Below are positions 20,411-27,194 of a stretch of 64,000 nucleotides of DNA, piece after piece; position 1 is the stretch's first letter, and each line of letters begins with the position of its first letter. The stretch is from Novosphingobium sp. G106 (lineage in GTDB: Bacteria; Pseudomonadota; Alphaproteobacteria; Sphingomonadales; Sphingomonadaceae): assembly GCF_019075875.1 (NCBI RefSeq), contig NZ_JAHOOZ010000005.1, positions 1 through 64,000 of the forward strand. Reading direction: 5' to 3'. The notes below the pieces were generated by a model that saw only the letters and a program-made list of their open reading frames with translations, was not told the DNA's origin and did not search any database. Position numbers and translations under genes: made by a program.

Positions 20411-20626
20411 ACCGCCAGTCCAAATTGCTGCATCTACTCGGGCGGTTTCCTTTGGGCGTTGCTGTCTGACGGATACGAACTGCGCATCGCCACTAATGCG
20501 GGCAAGCAGAAAACCGGCCTTCGGCCTTGGGTTTCCGCAAGCGGACCCTCCCATTTTCAGCTTGCCCGCGTGGCTCAGCTCCGCCGCAAAAAATCCGTCA
20601 GCAACGCTTATCCAAAGGAGACTACC

Positions 20627-20941
20627 ATGCAGAACATCGCTGAATTTCGGATCATCGGCCGCGTTGGCAGTGTCGATACGACCGATAAAGTCACCCACGT
20701 TTCCGTCGCCGCGAACTACAACCGCAAGGATGGCGATGAATGGAAGACCGATACGCACTGGAACCGTGTGACGTTCTTCCGCCAGCTGGCAGAGCGCGCC
20801 GCTGATCTGGGCAAGGGCGACCTGGTTCACATCACCGGACGGGTCCGCCAGAACAGCTACGAGAGCAATGGCGAAACCCGCTACTCGGTGGACCTGATCG
20901 CTGAGGGGCTGGGCATCCTGACGAGGGGCGGGGCTGATTAA
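20627..20941 (+). CDS. ssb: Single-stranded DNA-binding protein
   Basis: A 104-residue OB-fold protein. The core GRVGSVDTTDKVTHVSVAAN and WNRVTFF are SSB hallmarks. It is short: it ends right after the OB fold (GILTRGGAD) with no acidic C-terminal tail of the DDDIPF kind, so it probably coats DNA but may not recruit SSB partners. AAAGGAG precedes the ATG by six bases. Plasmid ssb genes typically lie in the leading region and protect the incoming strand; this one is upstream of the candidate nic site and on the strand templated by it. A strong terminator follows. Confidence 0.9.
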   Translation: MQNIAEFRIIGRVGSVDTTDKVTHVSVAANYNRKDGDEWKTDTHWNRVTFFRQLAERAADLGKGDLVHITGRVRQNSYESNGETRYSVDLIAEGLGILTRGGAD

Positions 20942-20964
20942 GCCCCTCCCTTTCCCCATAAGAC

Positions 20965-20989
20965 GGGCGGCCTAGCGGCCGCCCTTTTT
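20965..20989 (+). terminator. Rho-independent terminator after ssb
   Basis: A perfect 8-bp stem GGGCGGCC/GGCCGCCC with a TAGC loop, followed by five Ts. Confidence 0.88.
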
Positions 20990-21006
20990 GTGGACAATGC
21001 CTCTCA

Positions 21007-21031
21007 TAGACCCTAACGATAATAGGGTCTA
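21007..21031. promoter_or_regulatory. Operator-like inverted repeat upstream of XRE gene
   Basis: Perfect 9-bp arms TAGACCCTA/TAGGGTCTA separated by seven bases, ending 16 bp before the GTG start. Position and symmetry suggest the autoregulatory site of the XRE protein. Confidence 0.6.
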
Positions 21032-21047
21032 ATTTTGCGAGGCATCT

Positions 21048-21299
21048 GTGGCGGCCAAACTGTTCAATCGTGTAGCGAGCTTGCGCATCGCTGCCGGACT
21101 TACGCAATCCGAGCTGGCGGCGAGGATTCACGTCTCACCTGAAACAGTCGCCGCCATCGAGAACGGCAGGCAGGACGCCACTTTGATAACGGCGCTCCGA
21201 ATGTCCCACGCACTGCGAACTCAAGTGCCGAACATCTTTAGGGAGCAGCCTTTCCCTAAGCTGATCGGCTCCGATCGAGGCGAGAGCCGCACAGCTTAG
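21048..21299 (+). CDS. XRE-family transcriptional regulator
   Basis: An 83-residue protein, almost entirely one helix-turn-helix domain: LRIAAGLTQSELAARIHVS and TVAAIENGRQ form the scanning and recognition helices. The GTG start has GAGG five bases upstream. It is probably a repressor acting on the palindrome just upstream and on the following genes (small membrane protein, parA, parB), which share its direction. Confidence 0.8.
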   Translation: MAAKLFNRVASLRIAAGLTQSELAARIHVSPETVAAIENGRQDATLITALRMSHALRTQVPNIFREQPFPKLIGSDRGESRTA

Positions 21300-21308
21300 G
21301 AGGTCACT

Positions 21309-21656
21309 ATGCGCCGTCAGATCGTCAGCAAACTCCGGCGTGCAGCAAGCGCGCTACGGACGGCTATGCTTTTGGCGTGGCTTATCCTGCTGATCGCAGC
21401 TGGCGCGCTCATGCTGATCGTGGCTCTTATTGTCGCCACGCTGGCCCACGCTGCCTTTGGCTGGTGGGGCGTGGCCGTGGTCGCAGCTTTCGTGCTGGCG
21501 GCTATCTTCGGCAAAGATCCACCGACCGAACCAACCAGCCCGCGTCGCAAGCGCAAGGGCCTTCACCTGAATGACGATCCGAACCCATGGTATATGCAGT
21601 CGCAGTATCGCTTCGGATCGGGAAATAGCGCCGCCCATAACCGCTGGCACAAGTAG
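21309..21656 (+). CDS. Small two-helix membrane protein
   Basis: 115 residues with a basic N-terminus, two hydrophobic segments (about 18-47 and 50-68) and a polar C-terminal tail rich in Arg, Lys and Asn. AGGAGG is well placed before the ATG. I do not recognise a family. It sits between the XRE regulator and parA in the same direction. Confidence 0.55.
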   Translation: MRRQIVSKLRRAASALRTAMLLAWLILLIAAGALMLIVALIVATLAHAAFGWWGVAVVAAFVLAAIFGKDPPTEPTSPRRKRKGLHLNDDPNPWYMQSQYRFGSGNSAAHNRWHK

Positions 21657-21686
21657 CCCGTGGCGCAGCCATTGAAGGGATTCTCA

Positions 21687-22445
21687 ATGCGAACAATCGT
21701 AGTGACTAATGAGCGCGGTGGCATCGGCAAGACCATGCTTACCTGTCATATCGCGTGGCATCTGGCCGAGCAGGGCAAGCGTGTCGTGGTCCTTGACCTG
21801 GACAAGCAATGCCACAGTGCCGGAATGCTGAAAGCCGAGTTCGAGCAGATCGGGCCGGTTCAGTCGATACTCGACTTCGCCCCCGGCGAGGAACCTCCGG
21901 CGCTGGCTTGCTTCAAGAACACGAGGCAAGTGGTCGAACTGACGACTGACGGCCCGCAGCAGGGCCAGCACATCGCCGCCTATGTTCGCGCCATTCGTGC
22001 CGGCCTTGCCAAGCACTACGACTATTGCGTGATCGACACGGCCCCGGCTTGGGATGGCCGCAACCTTATGGCGCTGATCGCATCCGATTATGTCGCGGTG
22101 CCTTTAGACCCCGACAAAACCGCACGGCAATCGCTCAACGAGATTTCGCAAAGCATCAGCCTTGCCAATAAGGTTCGGGGGGAGGGCAACGAAACCCGCT
22201 TCGGGATCGTGTTCAATCGTGTGCAGACGACGAGTGAAGTGTCTAAAATGCTCATGGAGCGGATCGGGCAGGCGCTACCCGCCAATGTTGTCCCGCATAC
22301 CATCCCGCACCGCGAGCATATGCGCGAGGCGGCCCTTCTCGAAATTCCCGTGTGGCGACTTGCCAAGGATACGCGCCGCAGCGCGCCGGTCCTGCGCGAA
22401 GTCGTCTCCTACATTGTCGATCAAGCTGAGAGGGAAGCCGCATGA
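21687..22445 (+). CDS. parA: ParA-family partition ATPase
   Basis: A 252-residue ParA/MinD ATPase that would drive plasmid segregation with ParB. The phosphate loop reads NERGGIGKTM: the P-loop lysine is present, but the signature lysine at the start of the deviant Walker A motif is Arg here. LDLDKQ and VIDTAPAWD follow as Walker A' and B. ATG 21687 is preceded by GAAGGGA. There is no N-terminal helix-turn-helix, so autoregulation must come from another protein. The stop overlaps the parB start (ATGA). Confidence 0.88.
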   Translation: MRTIVVTNERGGIGKTMLTCHIAWHLAEQGKRVVVLDLDKQCHSAGMLKAEFEQIGPVQSILDFAPGEEPPALACFKNTRQVVELTTDGPQQGQHIAAYVRAIRAGLAKHYDYCVIDTAPAWDGRNLMALIASDYVAVPLDPDKTARQSLNEISQSISLANKVRGEGNETRFGIVFNRVQTTSEVSKMLMERIGQALPANVVPHTIPHREHMREAALLEIPVWRLAKDTRRSAPVLREVVSYIVDQAEREAA

Positions 22446-23466
22446 GCAAGGCAGCTGTCAAACCGGCGAAGAAGAGCTTTGCCGACTTCGATATGGACGC
22501 GATGGATTTTTCGGCCGTCCCCGCGAATACCGAGTTCAAGGCAGCTGGGCGGTTTCAGCGCCTTCCGCTCGCTGACATTGATCCAGACCCCGCGCAGGTT
22601 CGCCGGGAGTTCGACCAGGCCGAGATTGATGCACTGGCCGCGACCATCAAGGACCGCGGCTTGCTGCAACCCATCGTCGTCGCGCCAACATCGAACGGCC
22701 GCTACATCATCCGATACGGCGAGCGGCGCTACCGCGCGTGCCGCCAGCTTGGTTTCGACCAGATCGACACCGTTCTGGATCAGGCCGACGCCGAACGCGA
22801 TATTGGCCTCGACCAGTTTCTTGAGAACGAACAACGCCAAGCCCTAAGTCTGGCCGAGCGCGTCAGTTTCATCGCGAGCCGCGTCAGTGACACGCTTTCG
22901 ACAAAGGATCTAGCCGCGCGCATCGCCAAGCCGCATTCGGAAGTGAAGCGCCTCTACTCGCTGCGCACCTTGCCCGAGGACATTCTTGCCGCGTTGAAGA
23001 ATTGTTCTCCGCGCGCCGCCGTCGCCATCAAACACGCGATCGAGCTGGACGAGAAGGCCACGCGCAATTTCGTGGTCACGAATGAAAATCCGACAGCCGC
23101 CGCCTGCGAGCAGTTTCTTGCCACGCTCCAAGGCGGTCCCGATGAAGAGAGCGCTCAGGCCGGCGCCGCTAAACCGAATGACGATTCAGCGCTGCCCCAA
23201 GAATCGCGCGCGCCGGTGGCAGCTGCCACCAGTGCAGCAGATGAGCGTCGGGAGCGGCCCGAACTGGATGCCGGCGACGACGAGCGGGAAGGGGAGGGCG
23301 CTGCGCTTGCCGAGCGTTCCGATCACAAGCCGCGCACCCCCGTCAGCCGAAAGAGGCCAACGACGCACCGGCCATCATCATTCAGGGCCGTCGCGGGATT
23401 GTTCTCAGCGGCCAGGTCACGGTTCGGTTCGACGGCGAGGCTGCGCCCCAAACCTTCGACTTCTGA
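22442..23466 (+). pseudogene. parB: ParB-family partition protein (one apparent frameshift near the C-terminus)
   Basis: The ParB N-terminal domain includes GLLQPIVVAP and RYGERRYRACRQLG (arginine-rich CTP-binding patch), followed by the helix-turn-helix around LSTKDLAARIAKPHSEVKRL. The DNA-bound CTPase clamp pairs with ParA. After about residue 297 the frame should change in the C run 23337-23341: adding one base continues into APAIIIQGRRGIVLSGQ and stops at 23466, and the 1025-nt length is one short of a multiple of three. The uncorrected frame runs on to 23764 through the terminator and oriT, which is not credible. One copy of the dispersed palindrome lies inside the gene (23215). Confidence 0.85.
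23215..23230. repeat. Dispersed 16-bp palindrome, copy 3 (inside parB)
   Basis: GGTGGCAGCTGCCACC, perfect, read in parB as codons for Val-Ala-Ala-Ala-Thr in the linker before the C-terminal part. Confidence 0.85.
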
Positions 23467-23517
23467 TAGCTTTTACCGTCCACGTTCACTCAGCATTGAG
23501 GCGGCGTGGAATTTTGA

Positions 23518-23545
23518 AGCGGTGGCAGTTGCCACCGCTTTTTGT
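23518..23545 (+). terminator. Hairpin terminator after parAB, built on palindrome copy 4
   Basis: AGCGGTGGCA/TGCCACCGCT arms around GT (core 23521-23536), followed by a run of five Ts. The only copy of the dispersed palindrome that clearly doubles as a terminator; the centre is AGTT instead of AGCT. Confidence 0.7.
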
Positions 23546-23546
23546 T

Positions 23547-23658
23547 TGTGGGGTAGGTATCTACTGTATGGCAGGATAAGCCTTGCGGCGGCTAATGTTA
23601 ACCGATACGCTCAATCCTATCGGATCGCGCTTCACGGTTGGGAGATACCTACCCCACA
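23547..23658. promoter_or_regulatory. oriT: Candidate oriT with nic site
   Basis: Perfect 16-bp inverted repeats (23547-23562 and 23643-23658, TGTGGGGTAGGTATCT and complement) flank 80 bp just before the mobC-like gene. Inside, the minus strand reads CTTATCCTGCC, which matches the MOBP nic consensus YATCCTG/Y used by RP4 and VirD2-type relaxases; the cut would fall between complements of 23572 and 23571. The adjacent relaxase is MOBP-like. The right repeat overlaps the ATG of the next gene, so it may also be an operator. The minus strand would be transferred, leading leftwards towards parB. Confidence 0.65.
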
Positions 23659-24209
23659 TGGAAAAGACGCTGGGCTTCAAGATCGAGGCGGCCAAGCTCG
23701 CAAAGATCGACGCGCTCGCGCAGACGAGGGGAGGGCGCGGCCCCTTCATGCGTCAGCTGGTTGACGCGGTGCTCAGGCAGTCCGGGGCGGCCATCGAGGC
23801 CGCGCCTGTTGCCGACCGCGAGGCCGCTGGCGAGCACCGCCTTTATCTTCGGCCCACCGAAACCGAACTGGCCGTGATCCGCCATCGCGCAAAGGAGCGC
23901 CGCATGACCCCGGCGACCTGGGCGATGGCTCTTGTGCGGCGACACATCGGCATTGCCGCGCCTGTCGATCGCGAGTTGCGCGAAGAGCTGTTGAATTGCC
24001 GTCAGGCGTTACAGCGCATTGGCCGCAACGTGAATCAGATCGCCCGAGCGGCGAACAAGATGGCGCTGGCGGACAATGCAGCGGAGATCGCCGGCGAGCT
24101 GCATAAGGTCAACGACCTGCGCGCGGCGATCGGCGCGGCCGTCGAAGGTATCGGTGCAGCCACGAAGGCCGATCTTGTCTATTGGGAGGTGCCCGGTGAG
24201 CGACTTTGA
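23658..24209 (+). CDS. MobC-like relaxosome accessory protein
   Basis: A 183-residue protein with KIEAAKLAKIDALAQTRG at the N-terminus, which resembles a ribbon-helix-helix DNA-binding segment, and a C-terminal helix with the MobC-style ALQRIGRNVNQIARAANK. Such proteins bind oriT and help the relaxase melt nic. ATG 23658 overlaps the right oriT repeat, which suggests that it represses itself. It overlaps the relaxase start by 14 nt. Confidence 0.75.
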   Translation: MEKTLGFKIEAAKLAKIDALAQTRGGRGPFMRQLVDAVLRQSGAAIEAAPVADREAAGEHRLYLRPTETELAVIRHRAKERRMTPATWAMALVRRHIGIAAPVDRELREELLNCRQALQRIGRNVNQIARAANKMALADNAAEIAGELHKVNDLRAAIGAAVEGIGAATKADLVYWEVPGERL

Positions 24210-25239
24210 CAGCAGCTTTGAGGCGGGCCAGCTCGCCGCGCTGTTCAAACCAAAGCTGACCAGCGACCCGAACAGGCGCGGCGCCGACATGTTGCTGCGC
24301 TCGCTTAGTTCGAGGCGAGCAGGCCAGGGCGGGAGCACCCGGGCGCGGCTTGCTCGCATTGTCAGCCGTGCTCCGGAGGTCATGGTCAAGGTTACGGGCA
24401 GGCCGAAGGGCAAGAACCACGCGGCTGCGCATTTCGACTATATCGGCCGAAAAGGCGATGTGCCGCTTGAAACGCGCGATGGCGACATTCTGACTGACAA
24501 GGAAGATCGGGCGGCGCTGGCGCGCGATTGGGGCGATCCTGTCTATTGGCGTGACAATTCTACCGTAGCCGCCGTGAGCATGGTTTTTTCGATGCCGGCA
24601 GGCACAGACCCCGACAAGGTTCTTTCAGCGGTGCGCGAAGTCGCGCGGAGCGAGATCGGGCATGAGTGGGATTACGTCCTGGCGCTGCATACGGACACAC
24701 CACGGCCTCACGTGCATGTGACGGTTGCAGCGCGCGGTGACACGGGGAAACGCTTCAACCCGCGACCTCAAACGCTGCATCATTACCGGGAGCGCTTTGC
24801 CGAGGAATTGCGGGCGAGGGGGGTTACTGCCGAGGCAACGCCTCGCGCAGCGCGCGGTGTCGGCCGAGCTGGTCAAAGCATGGCCCTGAATCGGATGCGG
24901 CAGCGCTACATGGCCGGCACCGCACCTGCACCGTTTGCCAATCAGAAGATCACTGCGGCCGCGCGAGACCAGCTGGCGGGGCGGTCCACCGCTCCGGATT
25001 TCGTGGTGCGCGGGCGGCAGGCATGGAATGAGACGCAACACCGCTATCTAGCCGCCGCCAAGCGCCTTGAGGCAAGCAGCGATCCAGCTGACCGCCAGCT
25101 TGCCGACCAGGTGCGGCAATTTGTGGGGGCAGGGCGAACGCCTACAATTCATGAGCGATCGGTAGCCGCGATGGAGCGGAAGCGGCAGAGCGAACGATCT
25201 AGGAACCGCGATCGTTCGCGGGAAGGGCCAGGACGATAG
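24196..25239 (+). CDS. Relaxase (MOBP/VirD2-like)
   Basis: A 347-residue nickase that would cut oriT and pilot the DNA. The catalytic tyrosine is probably Tyr82 in HFDYIGRKG (motif I), and motif III HTDTPRPHVHV at residues 165-175 supplies the metal-binding histidines. The GTG at 24196 has GGGAGGT five bases upstream and overlaps the preceding gene. The protein has no C-terminal primase or helicase domain and is short for VirD2. An LPD7 domain that is often fused to relaxases is encoded separately at 26019-27194. Confidence 0.88.
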   Translation: MSDFDSSFEAGQLAALFKPKLTSDPNRRGADMLLRSLSSRRAGQGGSTRARLARIVSRAPEVMVKVTGRPKGKNHAAAHFDYIGRKGDVPLETRDGDILTDKEDRAALARDWGDPVYWRDNSTVAAVSMVFSMPAGTDPDKVLSAVREVARSEIGHEWDYVLALHTDTPRPHVHVTVAARGDTGKRFNPRPQTLHHYRERFAEELRARGVTAEATPRAARGVGRAGQSMALNRMRQRYMAGTAPAPFANQKITAAARDQLAGRSTAPDFVVRGRQAWNETQHRYLAAAKRLEASSDPADRQLADQVRQFVGAGRTPTIHERSVAAMERKRQSERSRNRDRSREGPGR

Positions 25240-25470
25240 TTACTGGCCGTGCTTGGTCCAGCCAACGCTGTTTGCGCGTTCCAAAGCGACCAAGGCGTCT
25301 GATACCGCCTTCTGCGCGACTAGAAGATAACCTTCGGCAATACTGGGCCATGTTAACTCATCGAACGGATTTGTGACGTTGCCGTTGAAATAATCGAGAG
25401 CTTCATGGGCGCGTGCAGCCGCCTCGATTACCTTGGCGGTTTGTTTCTTTGCCCTGTCAGATTTCTTCAT
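25240..25470 (-). CDS. Small hypothetical protein
   Basis: 76 residues, Lys/Ala-rich helical N-terminus, no recognised domain. It converges on the relaxase gene (stop codons abut). GAGG precedes the ATG. Confidence 0.5.
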   Translation of the reverse strand: MKKSDRAKKQTAKVIEAAARAHEALDYFNGNVTNPFDELTWPSIAEGYLLVAQKAVSDALVALERANSVGWTKHGQ

Positions 25471-25510
25471 CGTGCCTCATGAGGCCATAGCCCATCAAGA
25501 GATCGCAAGC

Positions 25511-25526
25511 GGTGGCAGCTGCCACC
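25511..25526. repeat. Dispersed 16-bp palindrome, copy 5
   Basis: GGTGGCAGCTGCCACC, perfect, extended to 22 bp by AGC/GCT. It lies between two minus-strand genes, without a T-run. Confidence 0.85.
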
Positions 25527-25529
25527 GCT

Positions 25530-25979
25530 CTACCTTCCGTCAGTTTTGAGCCTGCCACGATCTACGGACAGCTGGGGTATCATCGGATACTTTAAGGCTT
25601 CACGCTCCCGCGCCCGACCTTCATCTATCCCGTATGATGCGCCAATCATCAAACCTACGAAGAACACGGGGATCATGAGCAGGAGCATCGAGCCGAAGCG
25701 TGCTCTACGGCGAGAGCTTTGGATCGCGAGCGCATCACGTTGCAGCTTGAGGGCTGTTATGATCGTCTCGGTAGCAAGGGTGATTTCATGGGCGTCGTCG
25801 CCCACATTTGTAAGCAATTGCTCAACGTCCGTCAGAGGGCGTTCTACCTGTTTACCCACTTCGCTTAGATCAGACCAAGCGAGGTTTCTGGAATGAATCA
25901 CGCGAAGCAAGGTTTCAATGTGACGATCGAGATCGGACACGCCTCTCGATGGCACCGGATCAGGCCGGGGAATGTTCAT
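25530..25979 (-). CDS. Membrane-anchored hypothetical protein
   Basis: About 149 residues from the Met at 25979, which has AGGA nine bases upstream. It has a helical cytoplasmic part (about residues 15-95) and one transmembrane segment near residues 100-120 (MLLLMIPVFFVGLMIGASYG). It is the last gene of the transfer transcript, 3' of the LPD7 gene. Function unknown. Confidence 0.6.
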   Translation of the reverse strand: MNIPRPDPVPSRGVSDLDRHIETLLRVIHSRNLAWSDLSEVGKQVERPLTDVEQLLTNVGDDAHEITLATETIITALKLQRDALAIQSSRRRARFGSMLLLMIPVFFVGLMIGASYGIDEGRAREREALKYPMIPQLSVDRGRLKTDGR

Positions 25980-26018
25980 CGTGCGGTTTCCTGTTTCCAA
26001 AAAGCATGTGCCATGCAC

Positions 26019-27194
26019 TTAGCGCGAGCGTGACGGCTTCCTTTCCTGCTGGCGCAGCGTCAAATCCTCGCGCGCTATGCGGGTAGCCTCGTTCTGGCGC
26101 TGTTGCTCGAAACGGGCAGCAGGGACCGGCGCGCCAACCTCAATACGCTTGGCGACAGTTTCCTTGGCCCGCTCTATGAAGCGATCCCTGTCTTCCTTTT
26201 GGGTGAACCGGGTTTTCGCTTCGATCGCTGCCGCCAGGACGTGCGATTGCGCGGCCTTGAATTGCGGGTTGGCCGCATTATCCCGATGCGAATTGCGCCG
26301 GAACTGTTCGGCCGCAGCACGAGATTCTGAGGGGTCTTGCTTTGCCATGCTCGCTCTCTTTGCCGGGTCTTGTGCTTCGCGGGCCTTATCTCGCGCCGCC
26401 AGCCTTTCTCCCTCAAGTTTAAGCTGTTCAGACGGCTTGAACCCTTTCACTTCGACCCCCGATCGCGCCGCTTCCAGATAGACCGCCTTCTTGAATTCGT
26501 CGCTTCCATGAACACGGATCGACTGCCAGCCATTGTGCTTCGCGATCGCGATAGCATCGCCAATGGCATAGTCCTTGTTGATGCGAATGCCGTCTTGGCC
26601 CTTGATCGACATATCGGGCTTGTCATCGCGGCCGCTACGGAAAAGATCATTCCCAACGCGCAGATATTTGCGTTCGAGCTGCGTGGGCAGAGCCAAGCGT
26701 GTGTCGTCAACTTGCTTGTCATCCTTTGGCGCTGCCTTCGATGGAACCTCAGCTTTCGCGGGCGCAGCACCGTCTTTGCTCTCCGCCCTGGCTCGCTCAC
26801 CCTCATGGATATTGAGCGATTTATCGGCCGATGCGGTCGGAGCCGCTTCGCGCTTCGCTTGCCGGGGCCACGCATTAAGGTCGGCCCGCACTCTGCTTTC
26901 GTGTCCGCGCAATTCGTCGGCAGGCGCTCCGCGTTTCAGCGCCTTATTATACTCTTCGACAGCCGGCGTCAGATATTGCGCAACCGGCGTGGACCCATCA
27001 TTGCGCCAATCCGTGGACGCCAGATAAGCGGTTTTTCCGCCTTTCTGCATCGTCAGCGCGTGGTCATATTGGTTTTCCAGCTTGGCAAATGCCTTCATGG
27101 CATCGGGGGAATCTCGCAAAGGTTTCCTTGCTGTTCCCAGGGCCAAGAATTTCGTAGGAGCGCGGCGTCTTTGCTTGGCGTTCGCTGTTGTCAT
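26019..27194 (-). CDS. LPD7-domain protein of the mobilisation region
   Basis: 391 residues. An Arg/Ala-rich N-terminal half is followed by an LPD7 domain (about residues 170-265: LERKYLRVGNDLFRSG and VHGSDEFKKAVYLEAARSG) and a long charged C-terminal helix. LPD7 is known from the C-terminal parts of TraI/relaxase polyproteins; here it is a separate protein that may act with the short relaxase. Its start codon touches the last base of virD4 (27194), so it is co-transcribed with the secretion operon. Confidence 0.75.
   Translation of the reverse strand: MTTANAKQRRRAPTKFLALGTARKPLRDSPDAMKAFAKLENQYDHALTMQKGGKTAYLASTDWRNDGSTPVAQYLTPAVEEYNKALKRGAPADELRGHESRVRADLNAWPRQAKREAAPTASADKSLNIHEGERARAESKDGAAPAKAEVPSKAAPKDDKQVDDTRLALPTQLERKYLRVGNDLFRSGRDDKPDMSIKGQDGIRINKDYAIGDAIAIAKHNGWQSIRVHGSDEFKKAVYLEAARSGVEVKGFKPSEQLKLEGERLAARDKAREAQDPAKRASMAKQDPSESRAAAEQFRRNSHRDNAANPQFKAAQSHVLAAAIEAKTRFTQKEDRDRFIERAKETVAKRIEVGAPVPAARFEQQRQNEATRIAREDLTLRQQERKPSRSR

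Larger units (their letters stand above)
20233..20626 (+). other. Leader region of ssb with two dispersed palindromes
   Basis: A 394-bp gap with no convincing gene. It holds two copies of the 16-bp palindrome (20259-20274, 20395-20410) about 135 bp apart. The ribosome site AAAGGAG of ssb is at 20614-20620. Confidence 0.5.

Noticed and set aside
23466..23764. C-terminal extension of ParB into the oriT and mobC-like gene
   Set aside because: Results from a frameshift in the C run at 23337; it passes through a terminator and the oriT repeats, and the alternative frame ends naturally at 23466.
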